Under the pieces are notes generated by a model. That model did not search any database and was not told where the DNA came from. It saw only the letters and a list, made by a program, of their open reading frames with translations. Source: Geodermatophilaceae bacterium NBWT11 (GTDB lineage: Bacteria; Actinomycetota; Actinomycetes; Mycobacteriales; Geodermatophilaceae). From it: a stretch of 64,000 bases of DNA. Below, in pieces: positions 7,280-15,324 of the stretch. Where the stretch lies: contig CP043652.1 in the NCBI GenBank assembly GCA_014218215.1, positions 372,001 to 436,000 on the forward strand. The letters run 5' to 3'. A program made the translations under genes and the position numbers. Numbering within the stretch: position 1 is the stretch's first letter; the number at the start of each line of letters is the position of its first letter.

Positions 7280-7717
7280 ATGGCCCCCCGTTCCGTCTCC
7301 GGCACCGCCGTCGTCCCCGCTCCCCCGTCGGTGGTCTTCGACCTGCTGGCCGACCCGCGCCGGCACGCCGAGATCGACGGCTCGGGCACCGTGCAGGAGG
7401 TGACGTCGGGGCCCGACCGGCTGTCGCTGGGCGCCCGCTTCGGGATGGGCATGCGGATGGGTGCGGGCTACCGGGTGACCAACCGGGTGGTCGAGTTCGA
7501 GGCGGACCGGCTGATCGCCTGGCGGCACGTCGGTCTGCACCGCTGGCGCTACGAGCTGGCGCCGGTCGAGGGCGGCACCCGGGTCACCGAGACCTGGGAC
7601 GCGACCCGCTACCCGGCGCCGGTGTTCTGGGTGCTCGACCGGCTGGGCTTCCCGGCACGGAGCCTGGAGGGCATCGCCGGCACCCTGCCGAAGCTGGCCG
7701 CGGCGGTCAGCTCCTGA
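7280..7717 (+). CDS. SRPBCC-superfamily (polyketide cyclase/dehydrase-like) protein
   Basis: 145 residues starting MAPRSVSGTAVVPAPPSVVF. A TAGCGT box lies seven bases before the ATG, so the mRNA is probably leaderless. The pattern V-x-APPSVVFDLLADPRRHAEIDGSG is the SRPBCC (START-like) opening, with the later strands RVVEFEADRLIAWRH and GGTRVTETWDATRYP and the final long helix (LEGIAGTLPKLAAAV) covering the lipid pocket. Such proteins bind hydrophobic ligands; the ligand is unknown. The last 11 bases overlap the convergent LarA gene. Confidence 0.85.
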   Translation: MAPRSVSGTAVVPAPPSVVFDLLADPRRHAEIDGSGTVQEVTSGPDRLSLGARFGMGMRMGAGYRVTNRVVEFEADRLIAWRHVGLHRWRYELAPVEGGTRVTETWDATRYPAPVFWVLDRLGFPARSLEGIAGTLPKLAAAVSS

Positions 7718-8981
7718 CGTAGGGGATGGTCTGCGGACCCTCGGGCAGCACGCACACCGTCGCCGGCCGGCCCAACCGCGCCGACTCCTCGGCGATCGCC
7801 GCGGCGATGTCCGGGGCGTGGCCCAGGTGGGCCTCGGCGAGGTCGGCCGCGGTCAGCCCGTCGGTGTGCACCGCGACCCGGTGCGCGGCCTGGATCCGGG
7901 CCTGCACCTGCACCTGCCACTGGTCGGGCACCGTCTCCGGCCGGGCCGCGATCAGCGCCAGCAGCTCCTCGGGACTGCCCGCCGAGGTGAGGACCTCGCG
8001 GTAGGACCCGTGGTCGGGGAAGCCGTCCTCGCAGGCGGCCGCGCAGACGATCAGCCCGCCGGGCCGGCACACCTGCGCGGCGGCGGACATGCCCTTGACG
8101 GCCTGGTAGAGGTTCTGGTCCAGCGGGAAACCCGACCCGGTGGTGACGACGACGTCGAACGGCGCGTCCACCGGGGCCATCGCCACCTCGCGGGCCCGCT
8201 CGACGGCCGCGGCGTGCATCGCCAGCAGGTCACCGCCGAAGGCCGCGATCACCTGCTGGCCGGCATTGAGGATGACGTCGAGGCCGAACGTCGTGCCGGT
8301 GGCCGCGGCGATCGCCCGGACGTCGTCGTGCACCGGGTTGCCCTCGACCACCCCCCAGGTGGCCCGGTCGCTGCCGATCCGGGCCGCGTCGTGCAGCACG
8401 AGCACGGTGTCCAGGCCGGCGAGTCCGGGGGCGACCATCTTGGGGCCGCCGGAGAAGCCGGCGAAGAAGTGCGGCTCGACGAACCCGGTGGTGATCCGCA
8501 CGTCGGCGTCCACCCACAGCGAGTTCAGCGTCACCGGGACGCCGTCCCCGTGGGTGCCGACGTCGGTGTGCGTGCCGGTGGCCCGGGCGTCGTGGTCGAC
8601 CACCCGCACCCGGTCGAGCACGGCACGGCCGAACATCGCCTCCAGCTCGGCCGGGGTGGAGGCGCGGTGGGTGCCGGTGGCGACCAGCACGACCACGTCG
8701 GCGTCGTCCACGATGCCGGCGAGCTCGTCGAGCACCGCCGGGACCATCAGGTGCCGGGGCTGGGCCCGGGTGACGTCGCAGGCCGAGATCGCCACCGTCT
8801 GCCCCGGACGGACGCGCTCGCGCAACGGCGGCCCGGCGACCGGCTCGCGCAGCGCCCGCCGCAGCTCGGCGGGCACGTCGGGGGCGGCGTCGTGGTGCAC
8901 CGGGGTGACCACGACGGCGTCGTCGGGGACCTCCACGGCCAGTCCGGTCCGGCCGTAGGCGAGTCGCACGGTGCGGGTCAC
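7707..8981 (-). CDS. larA: LarA-type nickel-pincer lactate racemase (or related 2-hydroxyacid racemase)
   Basis: 424 residues from the GTG giving VTRTVRLAYGRTGLAV; a start 15 bases further upstream would run into the divergent promoter. LarA interconverts D- and L-lactate (relatives act on other 2-hydroxy acids) using a pyridinium-thiocarboxamide nickel pincer cofactor. Seen here: LVATGTHR with the catalytic His, EPHFFAGFSGGPKMVAPG with the second His and the Lys that carries the cofactor, and VEGNPVHDD with the nickel-ligand His. Everything needed for catalysis looks present. The maturation genes larB, larC and larE are not in this window. Divergent from a lipoprotein gene. Confidence 0.9.
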   Translation of the reverse strand: MTRTVRLAYGRTGLAVEVPDDAVVVTPVHHDAAPDVPAELRRALREPVAGPPLRERVRPGQTVAISACDVTRAQPRHLMVPAVLDELAGIVDDADVVVLVATGTHRASTPAELEAMFGRAVLDRVRVVDHDARATGTHTDVGTHGDGVPVTLNSLWVDADVRITTGFVEPHFFAGFSGGPKMVAPGLAGLDTVLVLHDAARIGSDRATWGVVEGNPVHDDVRAIAAATGTTFGLDVILNAGQQVIAAFGGDLLAMHAAAVERAREVAMAPVDAPFDVVVTTGSGFPLDQNLYQAVKGMSAAAQVCRPGGLIVCAAACEDGFPDHGSYREVLTSAGSPEELLALIAARPETVPDQWQVQVQARIQAAHRVAVHTDGLTAADLAEAHLGHAPDIAAAIAEESARLGRPATVCVLPEGPQTIPYVRS

Positions 8982-8998
8982 GCTGCGAGCATGCACCG

Positions 8999-10182
8999 GT
9001 GCGCCCCCGTCTCGCTGCCCTGGTCTGCCTGCTCACCCTGACCGCCTGCGGTGGGGGCGGGGACGACGCTGCCGCGTCCGGGCCTCCTCCCGCGGACGCC
9101 CTGCTGACCCTGGCCGACTCCACCGACCTGGGGTTCGCCGAGACCGGTGGCACCCTCGCCGTCCAGCTCGCCGCGGTGGACAGCACCGGGACGCCGGTGC
9201 TGGTGGGCCGGGAGATCGGCTCGCCGTCGGCCTTCTCCCGCGGTCCGGACCTGGCCGGGGCGGCCCCGCTGGTCTCCCTCGGGAGTACGGCACCGCCTCC
9301 GCGCTGGCGGTGGCCCCCGACGACACCGCGGTGCTGCTCGCGCTGGCCGCACCGGGGTCGGACAACCCGGTGCCCTCGGTCGTCCGGGTGGCTCCGGACG
9401 GCACCGAGCAGGTGCTGCCGATCACCGGGCCGGCACCGACCGACGGCCTGTCGTCCTCCGACGTCGGCTTCAGCGCGGACGCGAGCCGGGCCGCGTTGGC
9501 GCTCGCGCCGCGGGACAGCAGCCAGGGCTTCCCGCAGTCCACCGGCGCCCTGCAGCTCACCCTACTCGACACCACCACCGGTGGGCAGCTCGCGTCGGTG
9601 GCGGTCCCGCTGACCGAGCCGGCGGCGATCGTGCCGGGGCAGCCCGACCCGGTGCGGGTGGACGACGTCGCGATCGCCCCCGACGGCGGGGTGCTGGTCG
9701 CGGTGACCGTCGCCGGGGCCTCCCAGTTGCTGCGGTACGACGCCGCGCTGGCTCCCGTCGGTGCACCGGTCGAGCTGCCCCGGTTGGAGGAGTTCGGCGG
9801 CTTCCTCGGCATCGGCCCCGACGGCACCGCCTACGTCACCACCACCGGGTCGGCGGTCGGGCTGGTGCGGGTGCCGGCCGGGGCGACCGCGGCCGAGACC
9901 GTGGCCACCGTCATCGAGGGTCCCGGCGGGGTGACCGGCATGGTCGTCGGTCCGACCGGTGACTACGCCTACCTGGCCGGGGTCACCGACACCGACCTCG
10001 GGGTGACGGTGCGGGCGGTCGACCTGGCCACCGGGGAGACGACACCGGCCACCCAGCTCTGCCCCGAGGGCATCACCGGCCAGCCCGTCCTGGACCCGAC
10101 CGGCACGACCCTGCTGGTGTCGGGCACCTGCAACGAGCCGACCACGCTCGAGGCGTTCGTCTGGACGCTCACCGCCGCGTGA
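8999..10182 (+). pseudogene. Frameshifted lipoprotein with beta-propeller-like body
   Basis: The frame from 8999 encodes a lipoprotein signal peptide (RLAALVCLLTLTAC, lipobox LTAC) and about 95 good residues. It then turns into nonsense after VSLG. A second frame, starting from the same place, continues EYGTASALAVAPDD and reads clean to the stop, with WD40/YVTN-like repeats (VRVAPDGTEQ, DDVAIAPDGGVLVAV, GIGPDGTAYVTT). The switch falls on GGG at 9281-9283; one more G would restore L-G-E-Y-G-T. The intact form would be a roughly 394-residue cell-surface lipoprotein of unknown role. It is either a recent pseudogene or a base missed in sequencing. Confidence 0.85.
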
Positions 10183-11098
10183 CGGCACGGTCGAACGCCG
10201 CGCACATCAGGTCGTACGCCGTCCGGGTCGACTGCGACTCCGGCGCGATCCCGTCGAAGGCGTGCGGGATCCCCGGCAGCAGGTGCAGCTCGACCGGCAC
10301 GTCGGCGGCCACCAGCCGCCGGGCGTAGGCCAGTGCCTCGTCGCGCAGCGGGTCGTTGCCGGCCACGACCAGGAACGCCGGGGCGAGCCCGGTGAGGTCC
10401 GCCGTCCGGTTCGGGAAGACGTACGCGGGGGTGTCCTCCCGGCCCTGCCGGACGTTGGCGACCACCTGGGCGACCTGCTGGCCGTCGATGACCGGGAACG
10501 CCGGGGACAGCCGCGAGGGGTGCACCCGGTCGTCGGTGTTGGGGTAGAACGCCAGCTGCAGCGCCGGGGGCACCGCGCCGCGGTCCCGGGCGATCTGGGC
10601 CATGGACAGCGCGAGCGCCCCGCCCGCGCTGCTGCCGGTGACCACCACCAGGGTCGCGTCGACGTCGTCCCGCTCGGCGGTCCAGCGCACCGCCGCCCAG
10701 CAGTCGGCCAGCATCGTCTCGGCCGGCACGTCCGGTGCCATCCGGAAGTCCACGCTCACCCCGACCGCGCCGCAGCGGCGGGTCAGCTCCACGCAGCGCG
10801 GGTGCTCGGTGTCCAGCGACCCGAACGACCAGCCGCCGCCGTGGAACAGCACGTAGGCCGGGCGGCCGGGGGCCGGCGTCGTGGGCCGGTAGACCCGCAC
10901 CGGGACGGCGTGCCCATCCTCCCCGGGCAGCGTCGTCTCGGTGATCTCCACGCCCTCGACCGACTCCGGCACCGGCCCGCGGGCCCGGGCGGCGGCGATG
11001 AACTCCGGGTCGGTCATGTCCACCGCGGCCCGGCCCAGGAACGGGCTGGCGTCCATCACCGCGCGGACGTCGGGCTGCCAGGTCTCTGAGGCGCGCAT
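10169..11098 (-). CDS. HSL-family alpha/beta hydrolase (esterase)
   Basis: 309 residues. The hormone-sensitive-lipase features are present: oxyanion motif VLFHGGGWSFGS at about residue 90, nucleophile elbow VTGSSAGGALAL (usually GDSAGG, here GSSAGG), Asp in AGNDPLRDE and His in GIPHAFDG near the C-terminus. It should hydrolyse short acyl esters in the cytosol. The ATG giving MRASETWQPDV is chosen; a GTG one codon earlier is possible. It is divergent from the SMP-30 gene across 27 bases and overlaps the preceding lipoprotein locus tail-to-tail by 14 bases. Confidence 0.9.
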   Translation of the reverse strand: MRASETWQPDVRAVMDASPFLGRAAVDMTDPEFIAAARARGPVPESVEGVEITETTLPGEDGHAVPVRVYRPTTPAPGRPAYVLFHGGGWSFGSLDTEHPRCVELTRRCGAVGVSVDFRMAPDVPAETMLADCWAAVRWTAERDDVDATLVVVTGSSAGGALALSMAQIARDRGAVPPALQLAFYPNTDDRVHPSRLSPAFPVIDGQQVAQVVANVRQGREDTPAYVFPNRTADLTGLAPAFLVVAGNDPLRDEALAYARRLVAADVPVELHLLPGIPHAFDGIAPESQSTRTAYDLMCAAFDRAVTRR

Positions 11099-11125
11099 CA
11101 CACCCCCGACCCTAAGGTCGGCCCC

Positions 11126-12016
11126 ATGACGCTCACGACCCTGCTCACCGGTGGTTCGTTCTTCGAGGGCCCGCGCTGGCACCAGGGGCACTGGTGGGTG
11201 TCGGACTTCTACCGCGGCCAGGTCCTCCAGGTGTCCACCGCCGGGGAGGAGACCGTCGTCCTCGAGGTGCCCACCCAGCCCTCGGGCTCGGGCCGGCTGC
11301 CCGACGGGTCGCTGGTGCTGGTGTCGATGACCGACCAACGGCTGCTGCGCTGGGACGGCAGCGAGCTCGCCACCTACGCCGCGCTCGCGCCGTACTGCGG
11401 AGGGCTGCTCAACGACCTGGTCGCCGATGCCGCCGGGCACGTGTTCGTCGGCGACTTCGGCTTCGACCTGATGGCCGGCGGCGCCCCCGGCCCGGCCAGC
11501 CTCAAGCGGGTCGACCCCGACGGCACCATCACCGTCGTCGCCGAGGACCTGCTCTTCCCCAACGGCATGGTGATCACCGCCGACGGCGGCACGCTGCTCG
11601 TCGGGGAGACCCTCGGCAACCGGTACACCGCCTTCGACCTGGCCCCCGACGGCACCCTGTCGAACCGCCGGGTGTGGGCGCAGTTCGGGCCCGAGCCAAC
11701 CGGCACGACGACCGAGGAGGTGCTCGGTCAGCTGGTGATCGCCCCCGACGGCTGCACCGGGGACGCCGAGGGCCACGTGTGGGCCGCCGACGCGGTGGGC
11801 GGTCGCGCCGTCCGGATCGCCCCGGGCGGGGAGGTCGTGGACGAGGTGCGGGCCCCCGAGGGCCTCGGCGTCTTCGCCTGCGCCCTCGGCGGGGACGACG
11901 GCCGCACCCTGCTGCTGTGCTGCGCGCCGGACTTCCTGGAGCACGCCCGCCGCCCGGTCCGCGAGGCCGTGCTGCTGACCACCACCCTCGCCGTCCCCCA
12001 CGCCGGCCGCCCCTGA
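11126..12016 (+). CDS. SMP-30/gluconolactonase/LRE-like protein
   Basis: 296-residue six-bladed propeller. FFEGPRWHQGHWWVSDFYRGQV carries the metal-binding Glu near residue 14. Next come LNDLVADAAGHVFVGDFGFD with the Asn, FPNGMVITADGGTLLVGET with the second Asn, and a late Asp (DAEGHVWAADAV). Relatives hydrolyse lactones of sugar acids or organophosphates with a divalent metal. TAAGGT lies seven bases before the ATG, so the transcript is probably leaderless. The divergent esterase next door suggests the two ester/lactone hydrolases share control. A palindromic terminator follows. Confidence 0.88.
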   Translation: MTLTTLLTGGSFFEGPRWHQGHWWVSDFYRGQVLQVSTAGEETVVLEVPTQPSGSGRLPDGSLVLVSMTDQRLLRWDGSELATYAALAPYCGGLLNDLVADAAGHVFVGDFGFDLMAGGAPGPASLKRVDPDGTITVVAEDLLFPNGMVITADGGTLLVGETLGNRYTAFDLAPDGTLSNRRVWAQFGPEPTGTTTEEVLGQLVIAPDGCTGDAEGHVWAADAVGGRAVRIAPGGEVVDEVRAPEGLGVFACALGGDDGRTLLLCCAPDFLEHARRPVREAVLLTTTLAVPHAGRP

Positions 12017-12022
12017 CCCCGT

Positions 12023-12052
12023 CCCCGACGAGAAGGGCGCTTCTCGTCGGGG
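12023..12052. terminator. Palindromic gene-end repeat, copy 3
   Basis: CCCCGACGAGAAG (12023-12035) and CTTCTCGTCGGGG (12040-12052) form a perfect 13-bp stem with a four-base GGCG loop. The inner 22 bases are identical to 2012-2033. It follows the SMP-30 stop by seven bases. Confidence 0.8.
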
Positions 12053-12130
12053 TGGGGGTGTCGATGGACGGGGGCGCCGTTCGTGTGGAGGGTGTCGGCA
12101 GCACGGCCGACCACGTCCCCGGAGGTCCGC

Positions 12131-12487
12131 ATGGCCCAGTACCTGCTCAGCGTCGTCACCCCCAGCGCCGGCACCGACGAGCGCCAGGTGCCCACCCCCG
12201 AGCAGCTCGCGCCGATCATGGCCCGGGTCGCCGCGCTGCAGACCGAGATGCGGGAGGCCGGCGCCTGGGTGTTCGCCGGCGGGCTGGAGGCGCCGTCGAC
12301 GGCGACCGTGCTGCGCCCGGACGGGGACGACGTCCTGCTGGTGGACGGGCCGTTCGCCGAGGGCAAGGAGTACCTCGGCGGGTTCACCGTGATCGAGGCA
12401 CCCGACCTGGACGCCGCGCTGGACTGGGGACGACGCACGGTGGCCGCGATCGGGCTGCCGATCGAGGTCCGCCCCTTCGTCGGGTGA
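12131..12487 (+). CDS. YCII-related (DGPF-domain) protein
   Basis: 118 residues starting MAQYLLSVVTPSAG, with CCGGAGGTCCGC just upstream. It carries the diagnostic block VLLVDGPFAEGKEYLGGF (the DGPF motif), then EAPDLDAALDWG and a terminal strand IEVRPF. This ferredoxin-like family is the standard genomic partner of ECF42 sigma factors, and the sigma gene follows here with a GTGA overlap. The protein probably influences the output of that sigma factor, but the biochemical role of DGPF proteins is not settled. Confidence 0.9.
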   Translation: MAQYLLSVVTPSAGTDERQVPTPEQLAPIMARVAALQTEMREAGAWVFAGGLEAPSTATVLRPDGDDVLLVDGPFAEGKEYLGGFTVIEAPDLDAALDWGRRTVAAIGLPIEVRPFVG

Positions 12488-13677
12488 GCCCGCTGGAGGA
12501 GGTCTTCCGCGCCGAGCACGGACGGGCGGTCGCCGTGCTCACCCGGCAGCTGGGCTCCCTGGACCTCGCGGAGGAGGCGGTGGCCGAGGCGTTCGCGGTG
12601 GCCGCGGCGACCTGGCCCACCCGGGGCGTGCCGCCGTCCCCGGCCGGGTGGGTGGTCACCACGGCCCGGAACAAGGCTGTCGACCGGCTCCGCCGGGAGG
12701 CCGTGGGGACGGCGAAGACCGCCCAGCTGGCCCTGCTGCAGGCGCAACCGGAGGTGGTGGAGGTGGGCGCGGTGCGCGACGACCAGCTCCGGCTGCTCTT
12801 CACCTGCTGCCACCCGGCGCTGGCCCCGGAGGCACGGGTGGCACTGACCCTGCGGATGGTCGGCGGGCTGTCGACCGCGGCGATCGCCCGGGCGTTCCTG
12901 GTGCCCGAGGCGACGATGGCGGCCCGGATCACCCGGGCGAAGAAGAAGATCGCCGCCGCCCGGATCCCGTACCGGGTGCCCGAGGCCGTCGACCTGCCCG
13001 CCCGGCTGGGGTCGGTGCTGGCGGTCGTCGCCCTCGTCGGCACCGAGGCGCACTCCCCCGCCGGCGGTGACGAGCCGACCCGGGACGACCTGCTGGACGA
13101 GGCCGTCCGGCTCGCCCGGCTGCTGGTCGAGCTGCTGCCCGACGAGCCGGAGACGCTGGGCCTGCTGGCGCTGCTGCTGCTGACCGCGTCGCGCCGTCCG
13201 GCCCGGGTGGTGGGCGGCGTGCTGGTGCCGCTGGACGCCCAGGACCGCACCCGCTGGTCGCGGGTGCACCTCGAGGAGGGCCAGGAGCTGGTGCGGACGT
13301 GCCTGCGGACCGGCCGGCCGGGGCCGTTCCAGGTGCAGGCGGCGATCGCGGCGGTGCACGCCGATGCACCGACCTGGGCCGACACCGATTGGGCGCAGGT
13401 GGTCGCGCTGTACGACCAGCTGCCGGCGACGCCGGTCGTGGCGCTGAACCGGGCGGTCGCCGTCGCCGAGCTGGACGGGCCGTCGGTCGGCCTGGCGCTG
13501 GTGGACCGGACCGGGCTGGACCGCTCCCCGGTCTTCCACGCCGTCCGCGCGGACCTGCTGCACCGGCTGGACCGCCCGGCCGAGGCGGCAGCCGCCTACG
13601 CAGCCGCGCTGGACCGGACGTCGAACGCCGCCGAGCGCGCCGACCTCGAGCGGCGGAGGGCCGGGCTCAGCGGGTGA
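12484..13677 (+). CDS. ECF42-type RNA polymerase sigma factor with C-terminal extension
   Basis: 397 residues, twice the length of a plain ECF sigma. Region 2 is VFRAEHGRAVAVLTRQLGSLDLAEEAVAEAF and the NKAVDRLRRE stretch. Region 4 is LLFTCCHPALAPEARVALTLRMVGGLSTAAIARAFLVPEATMAARITRAKKKI. The LRLLFTCCHPAL motif and the long helical tail (LLLLTASRRPARVVGG, QAAIAAVHADAPTWADTDW) identify the ECF42 group, whose TPR-like tail replaces an anti-sigma factor in control. The GTG start overlaps the DGPF gene's stop. Its regulon commonly includes the DGPF gene itself. It overlaps the next convergent gene by 11 bases. Confidence 0.92.
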   Translation: MSPLEEVFRAEHGRAVAVLTRQLGSLDLAEEAVAEAFAVAAATWPTRGVPPSPAGWVVTTARNKAVDRLRREAVGTAKTAQLALLQAQPEVVEVGAVRDDQLRLLFTCCHPALAPEARVALTLRMVGGLSTAAIARAFLVPEATMAARITRAKKKIAAARIPYRVPEAVDLPARLGSVLAVVALVGTEAHSPAGGDEPTRDDLLDEAVRLARLLVELLPDEPETLGLLALLLLTASRRPARVVGGVLVPLDAQDRTRWSRVHLEEGQELVRTCLRTGRPGPFQVQAAIAAVHADAPTWADTDWAQVVALYDQLPATPVVALNRAVAVAELDGPSVGLALVDRTGLDRSPVFHAVRADLLHRLDRPAEAAAAYAAALDRTSNAAERADLERRRAGLSG

Positions 13678-14821
13678 CCGCGTCGTGCGCGGCCTGCCAG
13701 AACTCCTCGGGGCCGTCGTGCGGCCCGGTCATCATCCGCTGGGTGAGCAGCACGGCGACCAAGTCGAGGGTGGGGTCGCCGTAGCCGGTGGTGCCGGTGC
13801 CGCCGGTCCAGCCGAACCGGCCCGGCGTGGTCCAGGGGTCGCTGACCTCCAGCGTCAGCTCCAGGTTGCCGGCGGCCCAGGTGCGGCCCGGGCCGAGGAA
13901 GGCCTGCGCGGAAGCGCGCTGGCGGTCGGTGAGCGGGTCGCGGAGCACGTCGGCGGCGGCCACCCCGGGCAGGGCGTCGTCGGCGATCGCACCCAGCAGG
14001 CCGGCGACGTCGGCGGCGGTGCTGAGCAGCCCGCCGCCGAGGGACTCGAAGACGGGCGGGCGGGACCAGACGCCGTCGGGTGGGTCGAGCACCTCGAGCC
14101 CGTCCTCTCCGGGGGCGTAGGCGGTGGGGAGCGGATCCGCCGTCCAGAAGCGGGTGTGGGTGAGGCCCAGGGGCCCGGTGACCCGCTCGGCCAACAGTCC
14201 CGCGACGCTGCGGCCGGTCACCCGGGCGAGCAGCACGCCCAGGACGTCGCTGCCGGAGTGGTACTGCCACCCCTCCCCCGGCTGGTCGGCCAGCGGCAGC
14301 GCGCCCAGCCGGGTCAGCCAGGTGTCCGGGTCCAGCGCCGGCGGCAGCGGGCCGGGGGCGACCTGCTGCTCCCACATCCCGTGCGCCAGCGGGGAGGCGT
14401 CCATCCGCAGGCCGAACCCGGCGGTCATCTGCAGCAGGTCGGCGACCGTGACCGGGCCGCGGGCCGGCACCCGGACGTCGAGCCCCGCGGTGGGGTGCAC
14501 CAGCACGTGCAGGTCGGCGAGCTCGGGCAGCCAGCGGGTCACGTCGGCGGCCGGGTCGAGGGTGCCGTCGGCGATCAGCGACTGCGCCAGCACCCCGCCG
14601 AACGGCTTGGTCAGCGAGGCGATCCGGAACGGGGTCTCCGGCGTCATCGGCGCTGACGACCCCACGTGCTGCACCCCGGCGGCGTGCACGTGGGTCGTCC
14701 CGGCGTGCCGGACGGCGGCGACCGCACCGGGGAACCGGCCCTCCGCGACGTGGGTGTCGACGAGGGCGAACAGCTCGGTGAACGTCATGTCCCACCGACT
14801 CGCCCCGGGCGCCGGACTCAT
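13667..14821 (-). CDS. Serine beta-lactamase-like hydrolase (class C fold)
   Basis: 384 residues. The nucleophile motif S-x-x-K is seen in FRIASLTKPFGGV at about residue 70. The Tyr motif is GWQYHSGSDVLGVLL, and GWTGGTGTTGY occupies the place of the KTG strand. This is the esterase/DD-peptidase-like branch (EstB, 'serine hydrolase'), and no signal peptide is visible, so it probably acts as a cytosolic esterase instead of giving resistance. Start at the ATG overlapping the NUDIX stop (ATGA); a later ATG giving MTFTELFALV is the alternative. It forms an operon with the NUDIX gene. Confidence 0.9.
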   Translation of the reverse strand: MSPAPGASRWDMTFTELFALVDTHVAEGRFPGAVAAVRHAGTTHVHAAGVQHVGSSAPMTPETPFRIASLTKPFGGVLAQSLIADGTLDPAADVTRWLPELADLHVLVHPTAGLDVRVPARGPVTVADLLQMTAGFGLRMDASPLAHGMWEQQVAPGPLPPALDPDTWLTRLGALPLADQPGEGWQYHSGSDVLGVLLARVTGRSVAGLLAERVTGPLGLTHTRFWTADPLPTAYAPGEDGLEVLDPPDGVWSRPPVFESLGGGLLSTAADVAGLLGAIADDALPGVAAADVLRDPLTDRQRASAQAFLGPGRTWAAGNLELTLEVSDPWTTPGRFGWTGGTGTTGYGDPTLDLVAVLLTQRMMTGPHDGPEEFWQAAHDAVTR

Positions 14822-15273
14822 CGGCCCAGCAGCTCGGTGAGCCGGTCGAGGAAGGGCAGCTGCCCCTTGACGAGCTTGATCGCGGCGGTGTCGAGGTCCA
14901 GCCAGGCGGTGCGGTCGATCTCGGGGAACTCCTGCATGCGGCCCGACCGGGGCGGCCACTCCAGGGCGAACGTGTTGCTCACCGTGGCCTCGGCGTCCAG
15001 GTCGCCCTCGGCGGCCCAGACGGTGAGCGTCTTGCCGCCCCGCACCACCCCGAGCGGGACGACGGCCTCCGGCGCGGGTGAGCCGATCTCCTCGGCGAAC
15101 TCCCGGCGCGCAGCGGCCAGCGGGTCCTCCTCCTCGGTGTGCTCGCCCTTGGGGATCGACCAGGCGTGCTCGTCCTTCCGCGCCCAGAACGGCCCGCCCA
15201 TGTGGCCCAGCAGCACCTGGAGCTCGGGGGTGCGGCGGTAGAGCAGGATCCCGGCGCTGCGACGTGGAGGCAC
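14818..15273 (-). CDS. NUDIX hydrolase
   Basis: 151 residues from GTG (VPPRRSAGILLYRR). The complete Nudix box is present: G-x5-E-x7-RE-F-A-EE-I-G in PKGEHTEEEDPLAAARREF and the following residues. W-x-IPKG just before it and ENGF-type later strands (WLDLDTAAIKLVKGQ) match the Ap4A/8-oxo-type 'NUDIX family' of about 150 residues found in many bacteria. It hydrolyses nucleoside diphosphates linked to other groups; the precise substrate is unknown. GGAGGATCGACC precedes the start. First gene of a two-gene operon with the serine hydrolase, and divergent from the next alpha/beta hydrolase. Confidence 0.92.
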   Translation of the reverse strand: MPPRRSAGILLYRRTPELQVLLGHMGGPFWARKDEHAWSIPKGEHTEEEDPLAAARREFAEEIGSPAPEAVVPLGVVRGGKTLTVWAAEGDLDAEATVSNTFALEWPPRSGRMQEFPEIDRTAWLDLDTAAIKLVKGQLPFLDRLTELLGR

Positions 15274-15324
15274 CGGTCGATCCTCCCCCGATGGGTCCGG
15301 CCCGGTGCGGCAGTCTCCCCGGGC

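Noticed and set aside
11194-13677. An 827-codon plus-strand open frame spanning the SMP-30, DGPF and sigma genes
   Set aside because: Only its last part (the sigma factor from 12484) has real domains; the rest is an Arg/Pro-rich shadow of the genes in other frames.
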